Source: CAZKBP01 sp964551015 (GTDB lineage: Bacteria; Bacteroidota; Bacteroidia; Cytophagales; Microscillaceae). From it: DNA of 64,000 nucleotides. Below the pieces are notes generated by a model. It made no database searches, was not told the DNA's origin, and saw nothing but the letters and a program-made list of their open reading frames with translations. The DNA lies in NCBI GenBank assembly GCA_964551015.1, contig CAZKBP010000026.1:23533-87532 (forward strand), given 5' to 3'. The position numbers and the translations under genes were made by a program. This document shows, one piece after another, positions 37,116 through 44,871 of this stretch; position 1 is the stretch's first letter, and the number at the start of each line of letters is the position of its first letter.

Positions 37116-37823
37116 TTATTCAATAGAATTCAGAAATTTCTGCACCTGTGCTTGACTCCAACCTGCTTCCAAATCTTCTTGATAGAGCAAGCGAATGAGG
37201 GCTCGATCCCAAGGATGATAGCGATTCGTTTCCGTCCAATCTTCGTAAAAGATACTTTGTGGTATTCTCGGTGAATCATTCATCAATCCGAGTGCCTGAG
37301 TGAGTTCTTCACGCAGTAAATGCTTTTGTGCCTTTGGCGAAGACACCTTAGCTATGTCAACCAAAATGGAGCCTCGCTCGATCTCGTGCTTTTCATTTTT
37401 ATATACAAAAAACAAACCGCGATTATGTTGGATGTAGGGAAGCGCATCTCGCTCTATTTGCTCCACGTAGGTTTGGGCGGAGCCGACGAAGATCAACAAG
37501 TTTGCCTGAGCTTGACTGTTTACTTCTATCATACGTAAGGGAGCAATCAACGGACGAATTTCGGAGAGAATCTGCTTGCACTCCCTTTGAAGTGCAGGAT
37601 GAGGCGTGCCCTGCCAAAAAATTTTGATATCCTGCGCCCATTTGCTAATTCGGCCTTCGGTCTGGTCAGCATACTCTGCTCCCAAAGCCACCTCTTGAAA
37701 GTAATCGTACAAGGTGATTTCTGGCTCAACTACTTTGCACCCCACACCTAAGAGGGTAAAGCACAGCGCTAAACAGATTTTTTGAATCTGTTTGAATTTG
37801 CGAAAATGAAGTAAGGTTTTCAC
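37116..37823 (-). CDS. DUF2927 lipoprotein
   Basis: A 235-residue protein with a GTG start. The hydrophobic segment ends in a lipobox (LLGVGC, about residue 29). The C-terminal half fits DUF2927: LREELTQALGLMNDSPRIPQ, then SIFYEDWTE and the DRALIRLLYQEDL segment. DUF2927 proteins resemble metallopeptidases, but the zinc motif is not fully classical here (REELTQALG), so enzymatic activity is uncertain. It lies 46 bp upstream of the rhomboid gene and 28 bp downstream of the unknown membrane protein gene; the three may be one operon. Confidence 0.78.
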   Translation of the reverse strand: MKTLLHFRKFKQIQKICLALCFTLLGVGCKVVEPEITLYDYFQEVALGAEYADQTEGRISKWAQDIKIFWQGTPHPALQRECKQILSEIRPLIAPLRMIEVNSQAQANLLIFVGSAQTYVEQIERDALPYIQHNRGLFFVYKNEKHEIERGSILVDIAKVSSPKAQKHLLREELTQALGLMNDSPRIPQSIFYEDWTETNRYHPWDRALIRLLYQEDLEAGWSQAQVQKFLNSIE

Positions 37824-37851
37824 GAAAATAACTAGTTCAACACGCAGGACT

Positions 37852-39051
37852 TCAAGACAAAAACTTTCTCAGACGATTGATGGTTGCTAGTTCCCGATTG
37901 AGACGCTCGAAGTGATAATACAAATCCCCATTTTGATCGACATCAATTTCTGCTTCTAGCTCGATGGCTTTTTTCTGCAAGAGCAATTCCCGATGATAGG
38001 TAGAAGTCAAAATTAAAGAATACTCATAAACAGAGGAGGGCAAATAGCGATTCCACCAATAATGATACTGGCGTTGCGGTTTGGTTTCCTGAATCATTTT
38101 CTTGAGGTCTTTATCTGGAGAAATCTTGGAGTGCACGCGGTGAAAAATACCTTTCAAAATATAGGTTTCCACGTTTTGGATGCGGATTTTCTCATTTTCC
38201 AAATATAAATAGAACTGTCGTATGGCCGGCACCAAGAAAAATACCGAAGAAAAAGAAAGTGCCGTCGTAGAAGCTAGCAGTAATAAGTTGGCTACCATTC
38301 CAAACTGCTGGCTCAAAACCAAAGCCCCTGTCAATAAAGAAGTCAGGGAGGAGGCGACCAGATTCTGTCTATTGATTTTTTCTAATTTTTGGTTGGTAGC
38401 CTCGTCGTTAGGATTCAGTTGGCGTTCGGGTAAGGGGCGCTCCCAAATCTTCAAGCTTTCCGTAATTTCTTGCCTATGTTCAGAAGCTTGGGCTAGCTCT
38501 TCAAAGTGATAAATAATTACTCCATCTTCGGTTACTTCTACCTCTCCTTGATAGCGAGCCAGCAACTGCGCGGCTTGGGTTTCTGCTTCATAAATACTCC
38601 AACCCGTGATTTGTACCAGTTCGGCCACCACGATTTTTCCTTGATTATGTCGGATATAATTTAAAATAACTTTTTCTGTGAAGAGGCGATCCTGAGACTT
38701 ACGCGCTGCTCCGAAGATGTAGGTTAATGTCTGGTAGAGGACTTTTTTCTGGGTGCGAAAGCGTTTGGATTGTGCAGTGGTTTTTGCCCAAGTAAGGAGT
38801 TGATTTTGCCAAGATTGTTTACCAGGTCTAAGGTCAAACAGGTATACTAGCTCATCCTGTTGGTTGGTTTTCAGGCGGCAAGGATAGACCCCCAGAAAAT
38901 AACGCAATGTATACTCGACCCAGTCAGTCGGTAGCCCAGTAAGGACGACCAAATCGGCAATGGTTGCCCCATTTGGCTTTTGTCGAAGTGCTTTAAGAAG
39001 CAACTGTCGATATCTTTTGCTTTGGTAATGAGAGGTAATCGTTTGATCCAT
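37852..39051 (-). CDS. Membrane-anchored protein with winged-helix-like repeats, function unknown
   Basis: A 399-residue protein. At least two N-terminal segments look like winged-helix units: residues 16-75 (ATIADLVVLTGLPTDWVEYT, then ELVYLF), and about 130-185 (GKIVVAELVQITGWSIYEAE, then GVIIYHFEEL). A third copy of the terminal strand pattern (NGDLYYHFERL) lies near the C-terminus. Two hydrophobic helices occur at about 232-290. There is no signal peptide. The design suggests a membrane-tethered regulator or scaffold; I do not recognise a named family. It is probably first gene of the unit with DUF2927 and rhomboid. Confidence 0.75.
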   Translation of the reverse strand: MDQTITSHYQSKRYRQLLLKALRQKPNGATIADLVVLTGLPTDWVEYTLRYFLGVYPCRLKTNQQDELVYLFDLRPGKQSWQNQLLTWAKTTAQSKRFRTQKKVLYQTLTYIFGAARKSQDRLFTEKVILNYIRHNQGKIVVAELVQITGWSIYEAETQAAQLLARYQGEVEVTEDGVIIYHFEELAQASEHRQEITESLKIWERPLPERQLNPNDEATNQKLEKINRQNLVASSLTSLLTGALVLSQQFGMVANLLLLASTTALSFSSVFFLVPAIRQFYLYLENEKIRIQNVETYILKGIFHRVHSKISPDKDLKKMIQETKPQRQYHYWWNRYLPSSVYEYSLILTSTYHRELLLQKKAIELEAEIDVDQNGDLYYHFERLNRELATINRLRKFLS

Positions 39052-39124
39052 CCGCGAAGATTTTAAAGAAAGAAACTATTAAATGTACCCTAAAATCTTC
39101 TGTTTTGTTTTAATAAACTGCTTA

Positions 39125-39132
39125 CAAAGATA
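39125..39132 (-). promoter_or_regulatory. Candidate -7 promoter box for the 37852-39051 gene
   Basis: CAAAGATA on the plus strand reads TATCTTTG on the minus strand, an exact TAnnTTTG box, 73 bp before the ATG at 39051. Confidence 0.5.
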
Positions 39133-39259
39133 GACTTATTTGTAGAATTAAGTAAGGAAATTTCATTTTTCTACATTGATCCACCGCCTAGAGCCAGATT
39201 TTTATCTTTTCACTGCGTATTTCGTAATAAAAACTACACACAGATACGACCTAGAATCC

Positions 39260-40747
39260 ATGAAAAAAAGAAGCGAAAAAATCAGCCAGCAAGATTTATC
39301 TGCCTTGGGTTATTATGACTTAGAGCTCATCAAAGTAGCTGGCAAAACCGCCAAAAAACTCATTCGCACCCAAAAATACTCAAAAGAGGCTCTACTTAGC
39401 AAGTTACAAATCCTCCTTGCCCAACCTGATGATTTTTCAGAAGATGCTGAATTTGGCCTGCTCGCTCAAAAAATCAAGGAAAGAGCTTCCCAAAATCTCC
39501 AACAAAAAGAGATCGCTGCCTCCTTTGAACTACGGAAAGAAACCCCCTCCTACCCAATCTATGGCGCCGAATACATCGAGCCAGGCGCCTTAAAACAAAT
39601 GGATACGGCTATGCAACTACCCATTTCCCTGGCAGGTGCTTTAATGCCTGACGCGCATCAGGGCTATGGGCTTCCCATTGGTGGTGTATTGGCCACGGAA
39701 GCTCATCGGGTCATTCCTTACGCAGTGGGCGTAGATATCGCCTGCCGGATGTGTATGTCTATTTTCGAGCTACCAGCCGATTATCTTGATAAAAATCAAA
39801 ATAAGTTTAAGAATTTACTCCTTAAAAATACTTGCTTCGGAGCCGGCAAGGGATTTGACAAACCTAAATCCGATGATTTATTTGATAAAGAAACCTGGCG
39901 AGCCACCAAGGTTATCCGTGATTTGAAAAAAAAAGCCATCGAGCAGATTGGCTCCTCTGGCACAGGCAATCACTTCGTAGAATGGGGCTGGGTAGAAGTT
40001 TACGAACAAGATGAAACGCTGACTTTACCCACGGGCAAATATTTGGCATTGCTTTCTCATTCTGGCTCTCGTGGCTTTGGAGCAGGTATCGCGGGCTATT
40101 ACTCGAAACTTGCTATGGAAAAAACCCAGCTTCCTGAGCATGCCAAACACCTCGCTTGGCTAGATCTAGAAAGTGAAGAGGGACAGGAATATTGGATTGG
40201 CATGAATCTGGCCGGCGAATACGCCTCGGCCAATCACCATCATATCCACCAAAAAATAGCTCACGATTTGGGACTTTCTCCGCTCAGAATGATCGAGAAC
40301 CACCACAACTTTGCCTGGGAAGATCAATTAGAAGACGGCAGACCCGTGATCGTACATCGCAAAGGAGCCACGCCCGCCCACGAAAAAGAATTAGGCATTA
40401 TTCCCGGCTCTATGACGCATCCTGGCTTTATTGTCAAAGGAAAAGGTGAAGGAAAAGCCGTTTTCTCCGCCTCTCACGGGGCCGGAAGGGTCATGTCACG
40501 CTCCAAAGCTCGCAAAACTTTGCAGGAACAAGACATGAAAAATGTGCTGAAAACATATGGAATCACGCTCATCGGAGGAGATTTGGACGAGGCTCCTATG
40601 GTTTACAAAGACATCAATCAGGTGATGAGCTTTCAAAGTGATTTAGTGGAAGTGCTCGCTCAATTTACCCCTCGTATCGTACGTATGGCCGATAAAGAAA
40701 AATTTCGTAGGAAGAAAAAAGGCCAAATTAGCTTCGAGGAGAGCTAA
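39260..40747 (+). CDS. RtcB-family RNA ligase
   Basis: A 495-residue protein from the ATG at 39260; a TTG at 39176 would add 28 unlike residues. RtcB joins 2',3'-cyclic-phosphate or 3'-phosphate ends to 5'-OH RNA ends, using GTP and Mn. Metal and active-site motifs are visible: DAHQGYG (Asp131, His133), VGVDIACRM (Cys162), GTGNHF, SHSGSRGFG, NHHHIHQ, and the late SHGAGR. The first 100 residues form an extra N-terminal region, typical of a longer RtcB subgroup. No archease or RtcA gene is nearby. Substrate could be tRNA or stress-cleaved RNA. Confidence 0.9.
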   Translation: MKKRSEKISQQDLSALGYYDLELIKVAGKTAKKLIRTQKYSKEALLSKLQILLAQPDDFSEDAEFGLLAQKIKERASQNLQQKEIAASFELRKETPSYPIYGAEYIEPGALKQMDTAMQLPISLAGALMPDAHQGYGLPIGGVLATEAHRVIPYAVGVDIACRMCMSIFELPADYLDKNQNKFKNLLLKNTCFGAGKGFDKPKSDDLFDKETWRATKVIRDLKKKAIEQIGSSGTGNHFVEWGWVEVYEQDETLTLPTGKYLALLSHSGSRGFGAGIAGYYSKLAMEKTQLPEHAKHLAWLDLESEEGQEYWIGMNLAGEYASANHHHIHQKIAHDLGLSPLRMIENHHNFAWEDQLEDGRPVIVHRKGATPAHEKELGIIPGSMTHPGFIVKGKGEGKAVFSASHGAGRVMSRSKARKTLQEQDMKNVLKTYGITLIGGDLDEAPMVYKDINQVMSFQSDLVEVLAQFTPRIVRMADKEKFRRKKKGQISFEES

Positions 40748-40847
40748 AAGCCATCTGCTGACCGCTCTTCAGACAGAAATCGGCTCAACTACTACTCAAT
40801 TTGCAAATGATTTTACAGCTTTGTGCATCCATTAAAGTGTTCAATCT

Positions 40848-41657
40848 ATGCAAAAGGTAAAATCTCTGGGAAATGTATCCTGGAGCCGAGAAGAAATTAA
40901 AAATGCTATTCCTGAATTTTTGGAGCTTTATCAGAAACGGCCTATTCAAGACAACGAAGGAGGCATGCGTATCCCCCATATGTTCGCCACTTGGCTTATG
41001 CTCAGGCAATTACAGCCTCAGGTAGTGATTGAGAGCGGCGTGTGGAGAGGACAAGGGACTTGGCTGATCGAGCAGACGCTTCCTCAAACTAAAATCTATG
41101 GCATTGATCCTAATCTCAAACGGAGAGAATACACGGTAGCCGATGCGAAGTATTTTACCCAAGATTTTTCCGAAATTGATTGGAAAGATTTACCCAAAGA
41201 AGAGACTTTACTCTTTTTTGATGACCATCAAAATGCTTTCGCCAGAATAAAAAGTGCGGAAAAGTGGGGCTTCAAGCATTTGATTTTTGAAGATAATTAT
41301 CCGCCGAGAGTGGGTGACTGTTATTCGCTGAAAAAAGCTTTCTGCGAGGCTGGATTTCAACCTGAAACGCCAACAAATTGGAAATTTCGCCTCAAATCTC
41401 TCCTGCAACCTAGCTTACGTGCCCAGCCAATCCCTCCAAACACGAAAGACATGGAATATTTAAAAAAAGTATTAGACATCTATTATGAATTTCCGCCTGT
41501 TTTTCAAGCGGAAAAAACTCGCTGGGGCACCCCTTGGGACTGTGAGCACTATTATACGCCTGAGCCTCTTTTCGAAAATTTAGAAAATGAAGATTTAAAA
41601 ATTTTTAGAGAGGAAGCTCCGTTTTATACTTGGATTTGCTATGCACGCTTGAAGTAA
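40848..41657 (+). CDS. Class I SAM-methyltransferase-fold protein
   Basis: A 269-residue protein. The core shows a SAM-type Rossmann pattern: VVIESGVWRGQGTWLIEQ as motif I, IYGIDPNLKRR as motif II, LLFFDDHQNAFARIKSAEKW and HLIFEDNYPPRVGD further on. This resembles the cephalosporin-hydroxylase/CmcI-like and FkbM-like branches that act on small molecules or sugars. Motif I is atypical (ESGVWRGQG instead of ExGxGxG), so it may not bind SAM in the usual way. No signal peptide. It stands alone. Confidence 0.7.
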   Translation: MQKVKSLGNVSWSREEIKNAIPEFLELYQKRPIQDNEGGMRIPHMFATWLMLRQLQPQVVIESGVWRGQGTWLIEQTLPQTKIYGIDPNLKRREYTVADAKYFTQDFSEIDWKDLPKEETLLFFDDHQNAFARIKSAEKWGFKHLIFEDNYPPRVGDCYSLKKAFCEAGFQPETPTNWKFRLKSLLQPSLRAQPIPPNTKDMEYLKKVLDIYYEFPPVFQAEKTRWGTPWDCEHYYTPEPLFENLENEDLKIFREEAPFYTWICYARLK

Positions 41658-41698
41658 GTGCTCGCAGCAGTACCCTCAATGCTCCGCTTTTCGGTGAT

Positions 41699-42694
41699 TC
41701 AAGATTCTTCTTCCAACAATCCCATCAAACGATCCTTTAGCGCATCCAAGCCTTCTTGGGTAATGGAGGAAATAAATAAATGCGGAATTTCTGAGGGGAT
41801 TTCTTCGGAAATAAGGTCTTTCAGTTCTTGATCCAAAAGGTCGGCTTTGGTGATGGCTAAAAGGCGTTTTTTATCCAGAAGCTCGGGATTGTACTGTTCT
41901 AGTTCTTTTAATAAAGTGAAGTAAGCTTCTTTGATATCAGGGTTTTCAGCAGAAACCATAAAAAGCAAAATTGCGTTGCGCTCGATGTGCCTTAGGAAAC
42001 GCAAGCCCAAGCCTTTGCCCTCGGCTGCTCCCTCGATAATCCCTGGAATATCGGCCATCACGAAAGAACGATAATCTCGATAAGCTACCACGCCCAAGTT
42101 AGGCACGAGCGTAGTGAAAGGATAGTCTGCTACCTCTGGCTTGGCCGCCGAAAGCACCGAGAGCAGAGTAGATTTGCCCGCGTTTGGGAAGCCAACCAAA
42201 CCCACATCAGCCAATAATTTTAGCTCTAAAATGATGGCTGCTTCTTGGGCAGGTTCGCCCGGTTGGGCGTGGCGGGGAGCTTGCTGCGTGGAGGTTTTGA
42301 AATGATGATTTCCTAGTCCTCCTCTCCCTCCGGCCAGCAGGATTTCTTCTTCCCGGTCTTGGGTAATTTCAAAGAGTATTTCCTCGGTATCGGCATTTTT
42401 AGCCACGGTGCCGATGGGTACTTCCACGATAACATCTTGGCCCTGCGCACCCGTGGAGCGTTGCCCGCTACCGGATTGACCTGCTTCGGCGCGGATGTGT
42501 TTTTGATATTTGAGGTGGAGTAAAGTCCAGAGTTGGGCGTTTCCTTTGAGGATAATATGGCCTCCTCGCCCACCATCTCCTCCATCGGGGCCACCTTTGG
42601 GTACACCTTTTTCCCTTCGGAAGCTGACGGCTCCCGCGCCGCCCGCTCCCGAACGAAAGTAAATCTTCACATAATCTATAAAATTAGAAGACAA
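41699..42694 (-). CDS. obgE: GTPase ObgE/CgtA
   Basis: A 331-residue protein, the usual length. The glycine-rich Obg domain (1-160; [18 protein letters not shown]) is followed by a GTPase domain with P-loop GFPNAGKST, switch [18 protein letters not shown] and specificity motif TKAD. It acts in late 50S ribosome assembly and stress signalling. The start is TTG at 42694, which gives the typical N-terminus [15 protein letters not shown]. It sits downstream of two adenylate kinases and hpt on the same strand, the Bacteroidota hpt-adk-obg order with one adk duplicated. Confidence 0.97.
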   Translation of the reverse strand: MSSNFIDYVKIYFRSGAGGAGAVSFRREKGVPKGGPDGGDGGRGGHIILKGNAQLWTLLHLKYQKHIRAEAGQSGSGQRSTGAQGQDVIVEVPIGTVAKNADTEEILFEITQDREEEILLAGGRGGLGNHHFKTSTQQAPRHAQPGEPAQEAAIILELKLLADVGLVGFPNAGKSTLLSVLSAAKPEVADYPFTTLVPNLGVVAYRDYRSFVMADIPGIIEGAAEGKGLGLRFLRHIERNAILLFMVSAENPDIKEAYFTLLKELEQYNPELLDKKRLLAITKADLLDQELKDLISEEIPSEIPHLFISSITQEGLDALKDRLMGLLEEES

Positions 42695-42711
42695 GGCTAG
42701 AGGTGTATGTT

Positions 42712-42855
42712 GTAGGATATAAGATGTGAGTAAGAATTTTGAGAATTAGTATTTTAAATTCTATTCAAATAGTTATTGAAGCATGACTTAGAAGTTGGAT
42801 GATGAAAGGCTTGATGCTATAAATTAGCCAATCATTCATACATCTTATATCCTAC
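42712..42855. repeat. Palindromic intergenic element between adk and obgE
   Basis: Perfect 16-bp inverted arms (42712-42727 GTAGGATATAAGATGT; 42840-42855 its complement) enclose 112 AT-rich bases. Size, sharp ends and lack of an ORF resemble a small non-autonomous (MITE- or REP-like) element. No target-site duplication is obvious by eye. Confidence 0.5.
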
Positions 42856-42862
42856 CTTATGG

Positions 42863-43435
42863 TTAAAGTTTATCAATTTCTTGGCAGAGGGATTGGAAGA
42901 TTTCTTCAATTTCTCCTACCCCGGCAATAGAAACGAATTTCCCTTGTGCTTGGTAGTAGTCAGCGACGGGAGCCGTTTTATTATTATATTCTTTGACACG
43001 CGTTTTGATTTTTTCCTCGTCTTGGTCGTCGGCACGGCCAGAGGTTTTGCCTCGCTCGAGAATGCGTTGTGTAAGCTCTTGCTCATCTACCTCGAGTGCT
43101 ACCATACCAGAGATGGAGAGGTCATTATCTGCCATCATTTGATCAAGTGCTTTGGCTTGTTCTACGGTGCGCGGGAAGCCGTCAAAGACAAATCCATTAG
43201 AATCCTTATTGGCTTTAATTTTTTTCTCGATCATCCCGATGACGACCTCGTCTGGCACTAGCTCTCCTTTGTCCATGAACTCTTGGGCTTTTTTGCCCAG
43301 TTCTGTACCTTCGGAGCGTTCTGCACGCAGTAAGTCTCCGGTGGAGAGATGAACAAAATTGTATTTGTCAATGATTTTTTCGCTTTGGGTTCCTTTGCCG
43401 GCACCGGGAGGACCAAACAATACGATATTTTTCAT
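42863..43435 (-). CDS. adk: Adenylate kinase (canonical copy)
   Basis: A 190-residue short-type adenylate kinase without the long LID insert: ATP + AMP to 2 ADP. The P-loop is GPPGAGKGT (8-16). The AMP site has the canonical STGDLLR (31-37, with Arg37 equivalent to E. coli Arg36) and DGFPRT. LID arginines are in GRADDQDEEKIKTR. It lies between a divergent second copy and obgE. Confidence 0.96.
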   Translation of the reverse strand: MKNIVLFGPPGAGKGTQSEKIIDKYNFVHLSTGDLLRAERSEGTELGKKAQEFMDKGELVPDEVVIGMIEKKIKANKDSNGFVFDGFPRTVEQAKALDQMMADNDLSISGMVALEVDEQELTQRILERGKTSGRADDQDEEKIKTRVKEYNNKTAPVADYYQAQGKFVSIAGVGEIEEIFQSLCQEIDKL

Positions 43436-43553
43436 AATGCTGAAGATTTATCAACGGAGTTGATCTAGTTAGATGAATATTAATTTCAGGACGGGAAAAT
43501 GCGAATTTTCTTTTAAAATCACAATAAATTAGATCAGATTTCAAAAAATCTGA

Positions 43554-44126
43554 TTAGATGTGAGAAATTTCTCGGCAGATTTTTTCAAAGATTTCGTCTA
43601 TTTCTCCCACGCCACTAATCTTGACAAATTTATCCTGTTTGGCGTAGTAGTCAGCCAGGGGAGCTGTTTCTCGGAAATAAGTTTCGAGACGATTACGAAC
43701 GATACTTTCATTTTGGTCATCAAAGCGACCTCGTTCCTTGCCTCTCTGTAGAATTCGCTTCACCAGTTCGGCTTCTTCTACTTCCATAGCAATGACGCGG
43801 TTTAGCTTCAGTCCATTCCGTTTGAAAAGCTCATCCAGTGCCTCGGCTTGTGTGAGGGTACGAGGAAAGCCATCCAGCACAAACCCTTGACCAGACATAT
43901 GCGCTTTGATCTTATTCTCGATCATACTAATCACCATATCGTCTGGCACTAGCTTGCCGGCAAACATAAGTTCTTTAATCTTCACACCTAAGGCTGTCTT
44001 GGCAATCACCTCCTTGTAAAGTAGTTCACCCGTGGCGAGGTGAATTAATTTATACTTTTCCAGCAATTTTTTGCTTTGGGTTCCTTTCCCAGCGCCAGGA
44101 GGGCCAAACAATATTATATTTAACAT
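43554..44126 (-). CDS. Second adenylate kinase-like protein with altered AMP site
   Basis: A 190-residue protein that aligns without gaps to the neighbouring Adk over its whole length, clearly a tandem duplicate. The P-loop (GPPGAGKGT), DGFPRT and LID arginines (GRFDDQNESIVRNR) are kept. The AMP-binding loop STGDLLR of the canonical copy reads ATGELLY here (Ser31Ala, Asp34Glu, Arg37Tyr). Loss of the AMP-contacting arginine predicts weaker AMP binding, a different nucleoside monophosphate, or a regulatory role. It lies upstream of the canonical adk and downstream of hpt. Confidence 0.9.
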   Translation of the reverse strand: MLNIILFGPPGAGKGTQSKKLLEKYKLIHLATGELLYKEVIAKTALGVKIKELMFAGKLVPDDMVISMIENKIKAHMSGQGFVLDGFPRTLTQAEALDELFKRNGLKLNRVIAMEVEEAELVKRILQRGKERGRFDDQNESIVRNRLETYFRETAPLADYYAKQDKFVKISGVGEIDEIFEKICREISHI

Positions 44127-44179
44127 ATCCTCGTCATTTAATGCTCTTTAATATATCAGATTGTTGCAGGAGTCTATTT

Positions 44180-44725
44180 TTAATTTTCTTCTGGCTCGAG
44201 CTGGTAAATCGCATTCAGCTCTCTTCCTTCTTCTTGGTAGTCTAAACCATAGCCTATGACAAACTGCTCAGAAATTTCAAAGCCAGTATAGTCTATCGGG
44301 AAAGGCAAGGAAAATGCGTTTGGTTTGCACAAAAGTGTCGCCAGGGCGATAGAGTGAGGTTGATGAGCCTGTATTTTTTGCCATAAATACCTAAGGGTTT
44401 GTCCAGTATCAACAATATCTTCCAGTAAAATAATATGCCTCGCTTGCAGTGCTTCTGGCTCCCAGTATAATTCTTCTATTTCTCCGGTAGTACGCGTACC
44501 TTGGTAAGACTTAAGACGAATAAAAGTAAACTGCAAGGGAATATCCAAGTGCTTTATCAACCCAGCCGCGAAGCGAAAGGCACCTTTAAGTACAACGATC
44601 AAAAGTGGATTTTTCTGAGCATAATCTCGATTGATTTGCTCCGCTAGATGCTGTATCCGCTGTTCTATTTCTACCTGAGTTTTTAAAATAGAAAATTTCT
44701 TATCTCTGACCTTGATAGATGACAA
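44180..44725 (-). CDS. hpt: Hypoxanthine phosphoribosyltransferase
   Basis: Salvages hypoxanthine or guanine to IMP or GMP with PRPP. The PRPP motif LLEDIVDTGQT is intact, as is VVLKGAFRFAAGL. The C-terminus (VIGYGLDYQEEGRELNAIY) is typical of bacterial Hpt. A GTG at 44755 gives a 191-residue frame, but a TAnnTTTG-type box overlaps that codon (44755-44762). I prefer the in-frame TTG at 44725 (181 residues), which gives the N-terminus usual for the family (SSIKVRDKKFSIL). It is first gene of the hpt-adk-adk-obgE group. Confidence 0.92.
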   Translation of the reverse strand: MSSIKVRDKKFSILKTQVEIEQRIQHLAEQINRDYAQKNPLLIVVLKGAFRFAAGLIKHLDIPLQFTFIRLKSYQGTRTTGEIEELYWEPEALQARHIILLEDIVDTGQTLRYLWQKIQAHQPHSIALATLLCKPNAFSLPFPIDYTGFEISEQFVIGYGLDYQEEGRELNAIYQLEPEEN

Positions 44726-44754
44726 TTTTGTCCATATTTTGTATTTGCAGTTCA

Positions 44755-44762
44755 CAAAAATA
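44755..44762 (-). promoter_or_regulatory. Candidate -7 promoter box for hpt
   Basis: The plus-strand CAAAAATA reads TATTTTTG on the minus strand (TAnnTTTG), 30 bp before the preferred TTG start of hpt at 44725. It would exclude the longer GTG start at 44755. Confidence 0.4.
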
Positions 44763-44871
44763 TGAATAAATTCGGATAAGAAATAGATAAACTAAAGCCT
44801 TCCTGCACAATTCCTTTCAGATTTTGGTTGTTATCTTTAAATGAAACACGAATGGGTGTATCAAGTCTTTT

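Noticed and set aside
39125..39175. RtcB start at TTG 39176
   Set aside because: The extra 28 residues are unlike RtcB proteins and an ATG at 39260 gives a clean N-terminus.
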